A stretch of DNA of 64,000 nucleotides, from assembly GCF_001931685.1 (NCBI RefSeq), contig NZ_MOOY01000004.1:248001-312000 (forward strand), in the 5' to 3' direction. This DNA comes from Pararhizobium arenae. GTDB taxonomy: Bacteria > Pseudomonadota > Alphaproteobacteria > Rhizobiales > Rhizobiaceae. The notes below the pieces were generated by a model, which did not search any database, had not been told where the DNA came from, and was given only the letters and a program-made list of their open reading frames with translations. Position 1 is the first letter of the stretch; every line of letters begins with the position of its first letter. The position numbers and the translations under genes are program-made. Below, piece after piece: positions 27,127 through 34,754 of this stretch.

Positions 27127-28343
27127 AGGAAACTTCTCCCATGGAGGCCAGGCGCAATGCCGAGATGGCGGGCAACGGTTTCGCCGATGCCGGCAAAACC
27201 GTTGATGATGCCGATGGAACGCGGGCGGATATCCGGCCCGAAGGCCAGCACCGGCACGCGCTCGCGCGTGTGGTCCGTGCCGCGCCAGGTCGGGTCGCAG
27301 CCGTGATCGGCGGTGATGATGGCGAGATCGCCGGGTTTCAGTTTTTCCTGAATTTCCGGCAGGCGCGCGTCAAAGGCTTCGAGCGCCGCCGCATAGCCCG
27401 GAACATCGCGGCGATGGCCGTAGAGCATGTCGAAATCGACGAAATTGGTGAAAACGAGATCGCCGTCCTCTGCTTCGTCCATGGCATTCAGCGTGGCATC
27501 GAACAGCGCCATGTTGCCGTTTGCCTTGATCAACCGGCCGATGCCCTGATGGGCGAAGATATCGGCGATCTTGCCGACCGCATGCACGGTGCGGCCTTCT
27601 TTCGTCAGCCGGTCGAGAAGGGTCGGTTCCGGCGGCAGGACGGAATAGTCGCGGCGGTTGCCGGTGCGGGTAAAATCGGCTGGCGATCGGCCGACGAAGG
27701 GGCGGGCGATCACCCGGCCGATGTTGTAGTCATCCAGCAGCCGGCGCACGACCTGGCAGAACTCCAGGAGCCGCTCGAGACCAAACGTCTCCTCATGCGC
27801 AGCGATCTGGAAAACGCTGTCGGAGGACGTGTAGCAGATCGGCTTTCCCGTCCGCATATGCTCCTCACCGCAGCGGGCGATGATGTCCGTACCCGAGGCA
27901 TGGCAGTTGCCGAGAATGCCCGGCACATTCCCTTCGCGACAGATTGCCTCCACCAGCTCCGGCGAAAATGCGTCTCCTTCTGTCGGGAAGTAGCCCCAGT
28001 CGAAGCTGACCGGCGTGCCGGCGATTTCCCAGTGGCCCGAGGGTGTGTCCTTGCCGCGCGAAATTTCGTTTGCCGCCCCATAGGCGCCGTTGGGCTGCGC
28101 ATCGATAGCAAGACCGGCCGGCACGCTGCCGGTCGCAAGCTTGGCCGCATGGACAAGGCCGAGCGCCGTCATGTTCGGAACGTTCAGCGGCCCTTTACGC
28201 AAACCTGCACGATCAGCCGCACCCGCAGCGCAGAATTCGGCGATATGGCCGAGCGTATCGGCCCCTTCGTCGCCAAAGGCTGCCGCATCCGGCGCATTGC
28301 CGATGCCGAAGGAATCAAGAACGAAGAGAAAGGCACGCGCCAT
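27123..28343 (-). CDS. deoB: Phosphopentomutase
   Basis: A 406-residue metalloenzyme of the alkaline-phosphatase superfamily. It interconverts (deoxy)ribose 1-phosphate and 5-phosphate, linking the phosphorylases to DeoC. Metal-site segments are [13 protein letters not shown] at the N terminus and [19 protein letters not shown] near the C terminus; [16 protein letters not shown] and [14 protein letters not shown] are also family marks. It is first in the minus-strand deoB-add-(upp) set, which converges on the plus-strand operon. Confidence 0.96.
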   Translation of the reverse strand: MARAFLFVLDSFGIGNAPDAAAFGDEGADTLGHIAEFCAAGAADRAGLRKGPLNVPNMTALGLVHAAKLATGSVPAGLAIDAQPNGAYGAANEISRGKDTPSGHWEIAGTPVSFDWGYFPTEGDAFSPELVEAICREGNVPGILGNCHASGTDIIARCGEEHMRTGKPICYTSSDSVFQIAAHEETFGLERLLEFCQVVRRLLDDYNIGRVIARPFVGRSPADFTRTGNRRDYSVLPPEPTLLDRLTKEGRTVHAVGKIADIFAHQGIGRLIKANGNMALFDATLNAMDEAEDGDLVFTNFVDFDMLYGHRRDVPGYAAALEAFDARLPEIQEKLKPGDLAIITADHGCDPTWRGTDHTRERVPVLAFGPDIRPRSIGIINGFAGIGETVARHLGIAPGLHGRSFL

Positions 28344-28449
28344 TGTTCACCTGAAATGTTTTCGCTCCCGGCGACAGCGCGATCCGTAACGATCTGGACG
28401 ATCCGCGTCAGCCGTACGGCGGCCCCTGCGTTACGTCCGCAAGCGTCGC

Positions 28450-28479
28450 CAGCCGGCAAACGGATAACGTGGCCGGCTG
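28450..28479. terminator. Hairpin between the TadE-like gene and deoB
   Basis: CAGCCGGC (28450-28457) and GCCGGCTG (28472-28479) form a perfect 8-bp stem over 14 bases, 22 bases after the TadE-like stop. There is no U run, so termination is uncertain. Confidence 0.4.
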
Positions 28480-28501
28480 TGGAATGCAAATCGAGGAAGG
28501 C

Positions 28502-29104
28502 TTAGCTAGCGCAATTGGAGCAGGTGATCTGGTCGCCGAGGCGCTGCTGGTAATAATAGGTCTTGGAAATGTCGATTTCGTTGACCGAGTTCGACAGGGC
28601 CGGCGACATCAGCATAATCTGATGGGGAACGACGAGTTCTGCGCGCACGACGAACGTGTTGACGGCAGAGAGTTCCGAAGGCAGGTCCGTCGTCGAGCCT
28701 GCGGTGTATGGCTTGCCGCCATCCTGATCCCGCGACCAGGCGACTGTGCCCTTGCCGGCCGCGCTGACCGTGATGCCGGTGATCTTCAGCGTATAGTCGC
28801 CCATCTTGTAGGGCGCCATGGCGGCGGCCACGACGTCCTTCATGCCGTCGAGCGTTTCCTTGGTGACATCCTTCTTGCGCGACAGGATTTCCGCCACCGT
28901 GCTCGATGCGTGCGCCACCTTGCGGCTGACGCCGACGCCGACGGAGATCTCGAAGGCTCCGAGATAGCCCATGATGAGCAGGGGAATGATGATTGCGAAT
29001 TCCACCGCGCCCGCGCCCTTGCGGTCGCGAAGAAGGGCACCAAGGAGGCTTTGGCTCGCAAACCCTTGGAAGTGGGTCTTGAGGAGAGACGGCAGTCTGT
29101 TCAT
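28502..29104 (-). CDS. TadE/TadG-like minor pilin, second gene
   Basis: A 200-residue protein with a cytoplasmic N-terminal 30 residues, then the TadE pseudopilin-like segment KGAGAVEFAIIIPLLIMGYLGAF, where the Glu at the membrane start is the conserved E of TadE-like proteins. The remainder is periplasmic and ends CSNCAS. Such proteins are minor pilins or assembly factors of the Flp/Tad pilus. The start is 1 base after the preceding TadE-like gene, so they are one operon. Confidence 0.88.
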   Translation of the reverse strand: MNRLPSLLKTHFQGFASQSLLGALLRDRKGAGAVEFAIIIPLLIMGYLGAFEISVGVGVSRKVAHASSTVAEILSRKKDVTKETLDGMKDVVAAAMAPYKMGDYTLKITGITVSAAGKGTVAWSRDQDGGKPYTAGSTTDLPSELSAVNTFVVRAELVVPHQIMLMSPALSNSVNEIDISKTYYYQQRLGDQITCSNCAS

Positions 29105-29105
29105 C

Positions 29106-29720
29106 TCAATAAGCCTCGTTCACGACGGTATTGGTGGCGACCATCAGATAATCGTTGGGCATGGCGCTGCCGGCCGAGCGAAGGTTGGTCACATAGGGGC
29201 GAACCAGATCGGTCGTCACTTCCCAGCGATAATAGGCGCGCACGACATTGATCTTCTCGGCGCCACCGGGGTTGAAGGTGAAGCCATCCGATGAGAAATT
29301 AGAGTTGTTGCGCGGAATATCGGCTGGAATATCCGCGAATTTGGGGAAGGCGCGCACATCAAGGTAGAGCCGGTCGGCATCGCAGCTCAGGAAGAAGTTG
29401 ATCTCTTCGCAGTAGAGCGCACGAAATTCCGCGGCGTTCTTGTCGGTGGAGCGGCCGAGATTATAGGTGATTTCGCCGGTTCTGATCTTGCGCGACATCG
29501 TATCATTGGCATTGGCCAGAACCTGCTCGCCGAAGAAGGCGACAAAGGTTTCGATCGATGCGAAGGTCACAAGCATGAACGGCAGCGCAAGAAGCGCAAA
29601 TTCGATTGCCGCGGCGCCACTCCTGTCTTTCGCAAGACGGCGCAGAAATCCCTTGCGGAGCATGGGTTTCTTCATCTCGGGGATGTCAGCAGCAACTTGC
29701 TGTTTTTCCAAACCGGTCAT
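29106..29720 (-). CDS. TadE-like minor pilin, first gene
   Basis: A 204-residue protein. The segment RSGAAAIEFALLALPFMLV near residue 33 is the TadE transmembrane motif with conserved Glu. The periplasmic part has two cysteines in LYCEEINFFLSCD. It resembles TadE/TadF/TadG pseudopilins that are processed or inserted during Tad pilus assembly. It lies on minus, divergent from the main cpa operon, together with the second TadE-like gene. Confidence 0.88.
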   Translation of the reverse strand: MTGLEKQQVAADIPEMKKPMLRKGFLRRLAKDRSGAAAIEFALLALPFMLVTFASIETFVAFFGEQVLANANDTMSRKIRTGEITYNLGRSTDKNAAEFRALYCEEINFFLSCDADRLYLDVRAFPKFADIPADIPRNNSNFSSDGFTFNPGGAEKINVVRAYYRWEVTTDLVRPYVTNLRSAGSAMPNDYLMVATNTVVNEAY

Positions 29721-29803
29721 CGGCGGGTTCCTCTCGTGTCGAGGAACTATAGGAAAGGAGCATTGATAAATCGTTTGCGCGATAGGGGCCTATTCGAATG
29801 ATA

Positions 29804-29825
29804 ATGCTTACCTTTCCGTAAGCAT
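29804..29825 (-). terminator. Hairpin after the stand-alone secretin-domain gene
   Basis: ATGCTTAC and GTAAGCAT form an exact 8-bp stem over a 6-base loop. It lies 26 bases after the stop at 29852, with a weak T-rich tail on minus. It would separate that gene from the TadE operon. Confidence 0.5.
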
Positions 29826-29851
29826 CCGGTTGCGTCGATCGGCCCTTGGCA

Positions 29852-30274
29852 TCAGTTTTTGGGGGTGAGGTCCGCGTGCTCTTCGCAGGTCGGTGTGCAG
29901 GAGAGGAGCGTTCTGGCAGTCTGCTTGAAAACCCGCACCGTATTGCCCTCGTCGATCGACACCAGGATACGCTCGTCCACCAACGCATTGCCGTCCGCAT
30001 CGAGCAGCACAAGGTTGGTGGTGCCGAATGCCCGTCCGGTGAGCACGATCGTGCGCGCATCGGCGACGGTCGCATCGGCAACATCGGAATTTCCGACGAT
30101 GACCTTGGAGACGGGACGGTCCAGCTTCAGCACGCGGGCATGTCCCTTATAAACACGCATGATGTCCTGCTCCTCCTGCGCCACGGCGGCATTGGAGAGC
30201 GACAGCGTCATGATCAGGCTCGCAAATGCGGGAAGCGTCCAGCGGGTGGCGAGTGCGAACGTGTTCGGTTTCAT
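29852..30274 (-). CDS. Stand-alone pilus/secretin N-terminal (Pil_N) domain protein
   Basis: A 140-residue exported protein. A signal peptide ends near AAVAQ (about 33). The mature part IMRVYKGHARVLKLDRP, VIVGNSDVADATVADA, GRAFGTTNLVLLDADG is the same domain found at the N terminus of secretin CpaC in this window. It ends in a Cys-rich tail (SCTPTCEEH). It probably assists the Tad secretin in the periplasm. It is divergent from the pilin gene, sharing a 310-base promoter region with it. Confidence 0.87.
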   Translation of the reverse strand: MKPNTFALATRWTLPAFASLIMTLSLSNAAVAQEEQDIMRVYKGHARVLKLDRPVSKVIVGNSDVADATVADARTIVLTGRAFGTTNLVLLDADGNALVDERILVSIDEGNTVRVFKQTARTLLSCTPTCEEHADLTPKN

Positions 30275-30584
30275 GACGGTTCCTTGAGGAATATGGACGC
30301 TAGAGCATCGCCGCTTTTGGTGAATGAAGCGTTAAATTGATTTTCGGTGAATGGCCGCATCTGGCGTGAGCCCGGTGCCTGCCTGCATTTCCAGGGTTAA
30401 GCGTCGGATTTTACACGTCTGGTTTGTGGGGCGTTTACCATATAAACCGGGATCAGATGTTAATGGGTTGGTAACTCACTTCCTTAAGCCGTTTGAAATT
30501 GGCTCTCCTGTAGCTTCTGCCTCGACCGATCAACGGAAACAGTTGGCGGCAGTGCTGAACAACAAGTGAAGTAGGAGAGATCAA
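30275..30584. other. Divergent promoter region of the pilin and Pil_N genes
   Basis: This stretch holds a near-match CtrA site (TTAA-N7-GTAA, 30460-30474) and a direct repeat GGTGAATG at 30319 and 30346, 27 bases apart. The sequence TAGAGCAT near 30301 resembles the edge of a rhizobial repeat. I see no gene in it. Confidence 0.55.
30460..30474. promoter_or_regulatory. CtrA-like site upstream of the Flp pilin gene
   Basis: TTAA, 7 bases, GTAA: one mismatch from the CtrA consensus TTAA-N7-TTAA. It lies 111 bases before the pilin start. Confidence 0.4.
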
Positions 30585-30767
30585 ATGACCAAGCTTTTTG
30601 CACGTTTCATGAAAGATGAATCCGGCGCGACCGCCATCGAATATGGCCTCATCGCCGCCCTCATCTCCGTTGCCCTGATCACCGGCGCAACCGCCCTCGG
30701 TGACCAGCTCGACACCACATTCAATGACCTGTCGACGAAGCTCGACGAAGCCGGCAACGACCGCTAA
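30585..30767 (+). CDS. Flp/Fap-type class IVb pilin
   Basis: A 60-residue prepilin. The leader MTKLFARFMKDESG is cut after G14; the mature protein begins ATAIEYGLIAALISVAL with the conserved Glu-Tyr pair at +5/+6. This is the major subunit of the Tad pilus (CtpA in Agrobacterium terms). A strong Shine-Dalgarno (AGGAGAG) precedes it and a terminator follows, fitting a highly expressed monocistronic gene. Processing would be by the adjacent CpaA. Confidence 0.96.
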   Translation: MTKLFARFMKDESGATAIEYGLIAALISVALITGATALGDQLDTTFNDLSTKLDEAGNDR

Positions 30768-30790
30768 GCGCAGTCGCCGTCAAGGGAAAA

Positions 30791-30820
30791 GGCCGCTTCC
30801 TCCGCGAGGCGGTCTTTTTT
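30791..30820 (+). terminator. Terminator of the pilin gene
   Basis: GGCCGCTTC pairs with GAGGCGGTC, with two non-canonical positions, around a short loop, then six T follow. It starts 24 bases after the pilin stop. Confidence 0.8.
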
Positions 30821-30951
30821 CGTTTTTCGGACATCAATCATTTCGTGCCGAAAACATGCAGCGGTTCCTGAAGGATCGCGTTCCGCTTTAGCGAAGACTT
30901 AATCGATCCAGCCGATCCTGAAAGCTCCCGTCGCCAATACCAGAGTGTTCC

Positions 30952-31464
30952 ATGACTGACGCCGCCATTTTCGTCGTGTTTCCTCTTTGCCTCGCCTTCG
31001 CCGCGTTTTCCGATTTCTTCACGATGACGATCCCCAACCGGGTTTCGGCCATTCTTCTGGCCGCTTTCGTGGTCGTTGCGCCATTTGCGGGCCTTGGGCT
31101 TCAGGATATCCTGACGCATCTCGGCGCCGGAGCGATTGTCTTCACTTTCTGCTTTGCACTCTTTGCGCTCAATATCATGGGTGGGGGGGATGCGAAGCTG
31201 CTGACGGCCAGCGCCGTCTGGTTCGGCTTCGAACATTCGCTGTTTCTGTTCCTCGCCTATGTGTCGATCTTCGGCGGCGTGCTGACGCTGGTGATCCTGA
31301 TGTTGCGCAAGCAAGAGAATGCCTTGCTCGCCACAGGGCTTCCGCTACCGCATCTTCTGTTCACGGCAAAGAAGATCCCATACGGTATTGCCATCGGTCT
31401 TGGCGGGTTTCTCGCCTATCCCTCATCGTCACTGATGATGGCGGCGCTTGGCCAGGTCCGTTAG
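30952..31464 (+). CDS. cpaA: Prepilin peptidase CpaA (TadV)
   Basis: A 170-residue membrane aspartyl protease that cleaves Flp prepilin. The two catalytic aspartates are D21 (FSDFFTMTIPNR) and D80 in the GGGDAK motif (77-82). There are about six hydrophobic segments. It lacks the N-methylating domain of large type IV prepilin peptidases, as usual in Tad systems. It lies between the pilin gene and cpaB, with its own upstream gap of 184 bases. Confidence 0.94.
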   Translation: MTDAAIFVVFPLCLAFAAFSDFFTMTIPNRVSAILLAAFVVVAPFAGLGLQDILTHLGAGAIVFTFCFALFALNIMGGGDAKLLTASAVWFGFEHSLFLFLAYVSIFGGVLTLVILMLRKQENALLATGLPLPHLLFTAKKIPYGIAIGLGGFLAYPSSSLMMAALGQVR

Positions 31465-31485
31465 CCAAAGGCGGCCGCACGGTTG

Positions 31486-31500
31486 CTAACTGCGCGTTAA
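31486..31500. promoter_or_regulatory. CtrA-like site upstream of cpaB
   Basis: CTAA, 7 bases, TTAA: one mismatch from TTAA-N7-TTAA. Its right half is also the first TTAA of the 12-bp tandem repeat. Confidence 0.4.
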
Positions 31501-31527
31501 CCAAGCCGTTAAGCAACTCGTTAACCA
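31492..31527. repeat. Three tandem 12-bp repeats upstream of cpaB
   Basis: GCGCGTTAACCA, AGCCGTTAAGCA and ACTCGTTAACCA follow each other without gaps. The consensus NNNCGTTAANCA keeps CGTTAA in register every 12 bases. The array ends 58 bases before cpaB and looks like a multi-site operator. Confidence 0.7.
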
Positions 31528-31549
31528 TAATTACACCAATTTCGGATCA

Positions 31550-31580
31550 TTCTGCCCCAACGTAATTCTGTGGGGCAGAA
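31550..31580 (+). promoter_or_regulatory. 10-bp hairpin over the cpaB ribosome-binding region
   Basis: TTCTGCCCCA (31550-31559) and TGGGGCAGAA (31571-31580) are exact complements across 11 bases. The right arm contains GGGG, the only Shine-Dalgarno-like sequence, and ends 5 bases before the cpaB ATG. As RNA it would mask the start. Confidence 0.6.
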
Positions 31581-31585
31581 AAACC

Positions 31586-32404
31586 ATGAAACCGGTGCGC
31601 GTAATCATTCTGGCGGTTGCTGTCGTCTCGGCGGGGCTTGCCGGCTTTCTGGCTCTGAAATTGACGAGCCCGCGCACGGTGATTGCTGCCGGCGAGCCGG
31701 TCGTCGAAAAGGAACCGACGGTCAACGTTCTCGTTGCGAGCAAAAGCCTTCCCGTCGGCTCGCGCCTCAATGGTGATTCCGTCCACTGGACGACCTGGCC
31801 GGAAAGCAATCTCGTGGATGGGCTGATCACCGATCAGAACCGCCCGAACGCGGTTACCGATCTGACCGGCGTCGTTGTCCGCATGCCGCTTTTCAATGGC
31901 GAACCCGTCCGTCAGGAAAAGATCGCCGATGCTTCTTCGCGCATCATGTCCGCGCTGCTTCCGGCCGGAAAGCGTGCGGTCGCAACCGAAATCACCGTCG
32001 CGACCGGCGCCGGCGGCTTCATCCTCCCCAACGATCGCGTTGACGTCATCATGGTCCGCAAGACGGACGAGGGCGGCTTCATCACCGAAACCGTGCTGAG
32101 CAACGTGCGTGTTCTCGCCATCGACCAGCAGATCGAGGAGAAGGAAGACGGCTCAAAGTCCGTTGTCGGCACCACTGCCACGCTCGAGCTGACCCCTGAT
32201 CAGTCGAAAGTCATGACGGTTGCCCAGCAGATGGCGGACCGCCTGTCGCTGGCGCTGCGCAGCATCGCCGACGCACAGGAGCCGGATACGGTCGCGGCGG
32301 ATTATCTGCTGAGCGGTGATGGCCAGCCGGCCATCCAGGTCATCAAGTCGGGCTCCATCGTCAAGCCAGACGAAAGCACGTCCCAGGAAGGCACCCACGA
32401 ATGA
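31586..32404 (+). CDS. cpaB: Pilus assembly protein CpaB (RcpC)
   Basis: A 272-residue protein with an N-terminal anchor (VRVIILAVAVVSAGLAGFLALKL, split by charge) and a SAF domain at about 45-110 (NVLVASKSLPVGSRLNGDSV). The RcpC domain follows, with GGFILPNDRVDVIMVRK. It acts in the periplasm next to the secretin. The gene opens the cpaBCDEF-tadBC run and overlaps cpaC by 4 bases (ATGA). Its upstream region has tandem repeats and a hairpin at the start. Confidence 0.94.
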   Translation: MKPVRVIILAVAVVSAGLAGFLALKLTSPRTVIAAGEPVVEKEPTVNVLVASKSLPVGSRLNGDSVHWTTWPESNLVDGLITDQNRPNAVTDLTGVVVRMPLFNGEPVRQEKIADASSRIMSALLPAGKRAVATEITVATGAGGFILPNDRVDVIMVRKTDEGGFITETVLSNVRVLAIDQQIEEKEDGSKSVVGTTATLELTPDQSKVMTVAQQMADRLSLALRSIADAQEPDTVAADYLLSGDGQPAIQVIKSGSIVKPDESTSQEGTHE

Positions 32405-33957
32405 CTGCGGAGCATAACGTGAAACTCATCGCAAAAACGCTGCGCGCATCCGTCGCCGGCAGCCTCGCGCTCTGCATGGCCTTCGTTGGGTTGCCGGGGC
32501 ACGGTTTTGTCGCAAACGCCGCGAGCGAATCCCTCGTTCGCATCGTTGACAGCGGTCCTGGCGTCAAGAAGAGGATCAAACTTGGTCTGAACAAGGCGAT
32601 CGTCGTTGACCTGCCGACGGATGCCCACGACATTCTCGTTGCCGATCCGACACTTGCGGATGCGGTCACGCGGTCCTCGCGGCGCATCTATCTTTTCGGC
32701 AAAACGGTCGGCCAGACGAATATCTTCGTCTTCGGCCCCAATGGCGAGGAAATCGTCAGCCTCGATCTGGAAATCGAGCGCGACATCGCCGGTCTGCAGT
32801 CGAACCTGCGTCGCTTCCTGCCGGACTCCGACATCAACGTCGAAATCATCTCCGACAACATCGTCCTGACCGGAACGGTGCGTACGCCGCTTGATTCGAC
32901 ACGCGTCGAGGAACTGGCCCGCGCGTTCATCAAGGGCGGTGAAGCCACAACCCGCAACATCACGGCCCAGGGCAACAACGGCGACGCCGACATTTTTGCC
33001 GAAAATCGCCAGCTGTCCCAGATCGTCAACCTCCTCACCATCGAAGGTGAGGATCAGGTCATGCTCAAGGTCACGGTTGCGGAAGTTTCACGCCAGGTCC
33101 TGAAGCAACTCGGGATTAGCGGCAGTATTTACAGCACCTCAAGCGGTGACGGAATCACGTTCAAAAACCCCGCAAATCTAGGAAATGCGGTTAACCCGCT
33201 GTCTTCCTTGATCGGCGGCTCCATTGGCACCGGGTCCATGGATTTCAAAAGCTACATCAATGCGATGGAGCAGGCGGGCGTTATGAGAACGCTTGCGGAA
33301 CCCAGTCTCACAGCCATTTCCGGAAAAGAGGCAAAGTTCTTTGTCGGCGGCGAATACCGCCTGCCAAGTGGGCAGGAGGTGAGCGAAGATGAAGAAAACG
33401 GACGGACACTCACGCGCGAGACGAGCGATGTCGAATACGGCGTCGAGCTGAATTTCAAACCGGTCGTGCTGGGGCCTGGGCGCATTGCCCTTGATATAGA
33501 AACGAACGTATCGGAACCGACCTTCGAAGGATCCAGCGTCAGCGGCAATACTTACACCGATATCCCCGGCCAGACCTATATGTCGATCCGCAAGCGCGAA
33601 GCTTCGACCAGCGTCGAGCTTCCCTCCGGCGGCTCGATCGTCATCGGCGGTCTGATCCAAGACAATATCCGTCAGGCAATGTCCGGCCTGCCCGGCGTAT
33701 CGAAAATCCCGATCTTCGGGACGCTCTTCCGCAGCAAGGATTTTATCCGCAACGAGACCGAACTGGTGATCATCGCGACGCCGTATCTCGTCAAGCCGGT
33801 TGGCCGCAACGCGCTCCAGCGTCCGGATGACAATTTCAACCCGACGGGTGACCTCTCCGGTTATTTCCTCGGCACGGTCAATCGCATCTACGGCAGTGCC
33901 CAGGCGCAGGCTCCAGCCGGCCAGTATCACGGCAATGTCGGCTTCATCTACAAATAG
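32401..33957 (+). CDS. cpaC: Outer-membrane secretin CpaC (RcpA)
   Basis: A 518-residue secretin forming the outer-membrane pore of the Tad pilus. After a signal region (to about 45) comes a Pil_N domain (KAIVVDLPTDAHDILVADP), a BON-like section (VLTGTVRTPLDSTRVEELA), and the secretin domain from about 225 (MLKVTVAEVSRQVLKQLGI) to SIVIGGLIQDNIRQAMSGLPG. VPSG-like PSGGSIVIGGL and ELVIIATPYLVKP are the family end marks. It belongs to the cpaB operon, with cpaD 12 bases downstream. Confidence 0.95.
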   Translation: MTAEHNVKLIAKTLRASVAGSLALCMAFVGLPGHGFVANAASESLVRIVDSGPGVKKRIKLGLNKAIVVDLPTDAHDILVADPTLADAVTRSSRRIYLFGKTVGQTNIFVFGPNGEEIVSLDLEIERDIAGLQSNLRRFLPDSDINVEIISDNIVLTGTVRTPLDSTRVEELARAFIKGGEATTRNITAQGNNGDADIFAENRQLSQIVNLLTIEGEDQVMLKVTVAEVSRQVLKQLGISGSIYSTSSGDGITFKNPANLGNAVNPLSSLIGGSIGTGSMDFKSYINAMEQAGVMRTLAEPSLTAISGKEAKFFVGGEYRLPSGQEVSEDEENGRTLTRETSDVEYGVELNFKPVVLGPGRIALDIETNVSEPTFEGSSVSGNTYTDIPGQTYMSIRKREASTSVELPSGGSIVIGGLIQDNIRQAMSGLPGVSKIPIFGTLFRSKDFIRNETELVIIATPYLVKPVGRNALQRPDDNFNPTGDLSGYFLGTVNRIYGSAQAQAPAGQYHGNVGFIYK

Positions 33958-33969
33958 GCGGGACCGGAC

Positions 33970-34725
33970 ATGATCGACACGCTCTCCACGCACCGTCCCT
34001 TGAAAAGGCTTTCCGCCATGCGGTCCACCGATTTCTTCGATACCAGCCGGTCCCTGCGCCTTCTTGCACTGGGCGTGCTGCTCGCTGCCGGAACAAGTCT
34101 TGCCGGCTGCGCAAGGGACAACACCACAACCGGTTCGCTGCCCGACGACTACCGCACCCGTCATCCCATCGTGATTGCCGAATCCGAGCACGCCATCGAC
34201 GTGCCGATCGCGTCCGGCGACCGGCACCTGACAATCAGCGCCCGCGAAGTCATTCGCGGCTTCGCTCAAAGCTACAAGGGCACGTCGACCGGCGTGGTCG
34301 AGATCATGCTGCCGTCCGGCTCGGCCAACGCTGCCGCCGCCGATTCGATGCGCCGTGAAATCCGCGCGGCTCTGGTCCAGGCCGGCGTACCGGCAAAGCG
34401 GCTCTTGGAAACCCACTATCAGGCTGGCGGTCCCAACGATGCGGCTCCTGTCCGGCTGCGCTACACCGCGATCACCGCGCAAACAGGCCCATGCGGGCAG
34501 TGGCCGAGTGACCTTGCCGTCAACACGATCCAGAACAAGAACTACGAGAATTTCGGCTGCGCCAGCCAGGCCAATCTGGCGGCTCAGATCGCCAATCCGA
34601 TGGACCTGCTCGGACCGCGTGAAATGTCGCCGATCGACGCCGTGCAGCGCGGCGAGGTCCTTAATGACTATCGCGGCATCGACACGACGGTCGACACCGG
34701 TGGCACGACGATCAACTTCAACTGA
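33970..34725 (+). CDS. cpaD: Pilus assembly lipoprotein CpaD
   Basis: A 251-residue lipoprotein from this start. The lipobox LAGC follows a hydrophobic stretch LLALGVLLAAGTS; the cysteine is about residue 47. An in-frame ATG at 34018 would give a shorter, more usual signal peptide of 30 residues, so the true start is uncertain. The mature part carries the CpaD features HPIVIAESEHAIDVPIASG, MRREIRAALVQAGVP and a late CGQWPSD...NFGCASQANLAAQIANPMDLLGPR region. It likely works with the secretin at the outer membrane. Confidence 0.92.
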   Translation: MIDTLSTHRPLKRLSAMRSTDFFDTSRSLRLLALGVLLAAGTSLAGCARDNTTTGSLPDDYRTRHPIVIAESEHAIDVPIASGDRHLTISAREVIRGFAQSYKGTSTGVVEIMLPSGSANAAAADSMRREIRAALVQAGVPAKRLLETHYQAGGPNDAAPVRLRYTAITAQTGPCGQWPSDLAVNTIQNKNYENFGCASQANLAAQIANPMDLLGPREMSPIDAVQRGEVLNDYRGIDTTVDTGGTTINFN

Positions 34726-34754
34726 CGAACCGCACGGCTTGACGGGATAAGACC

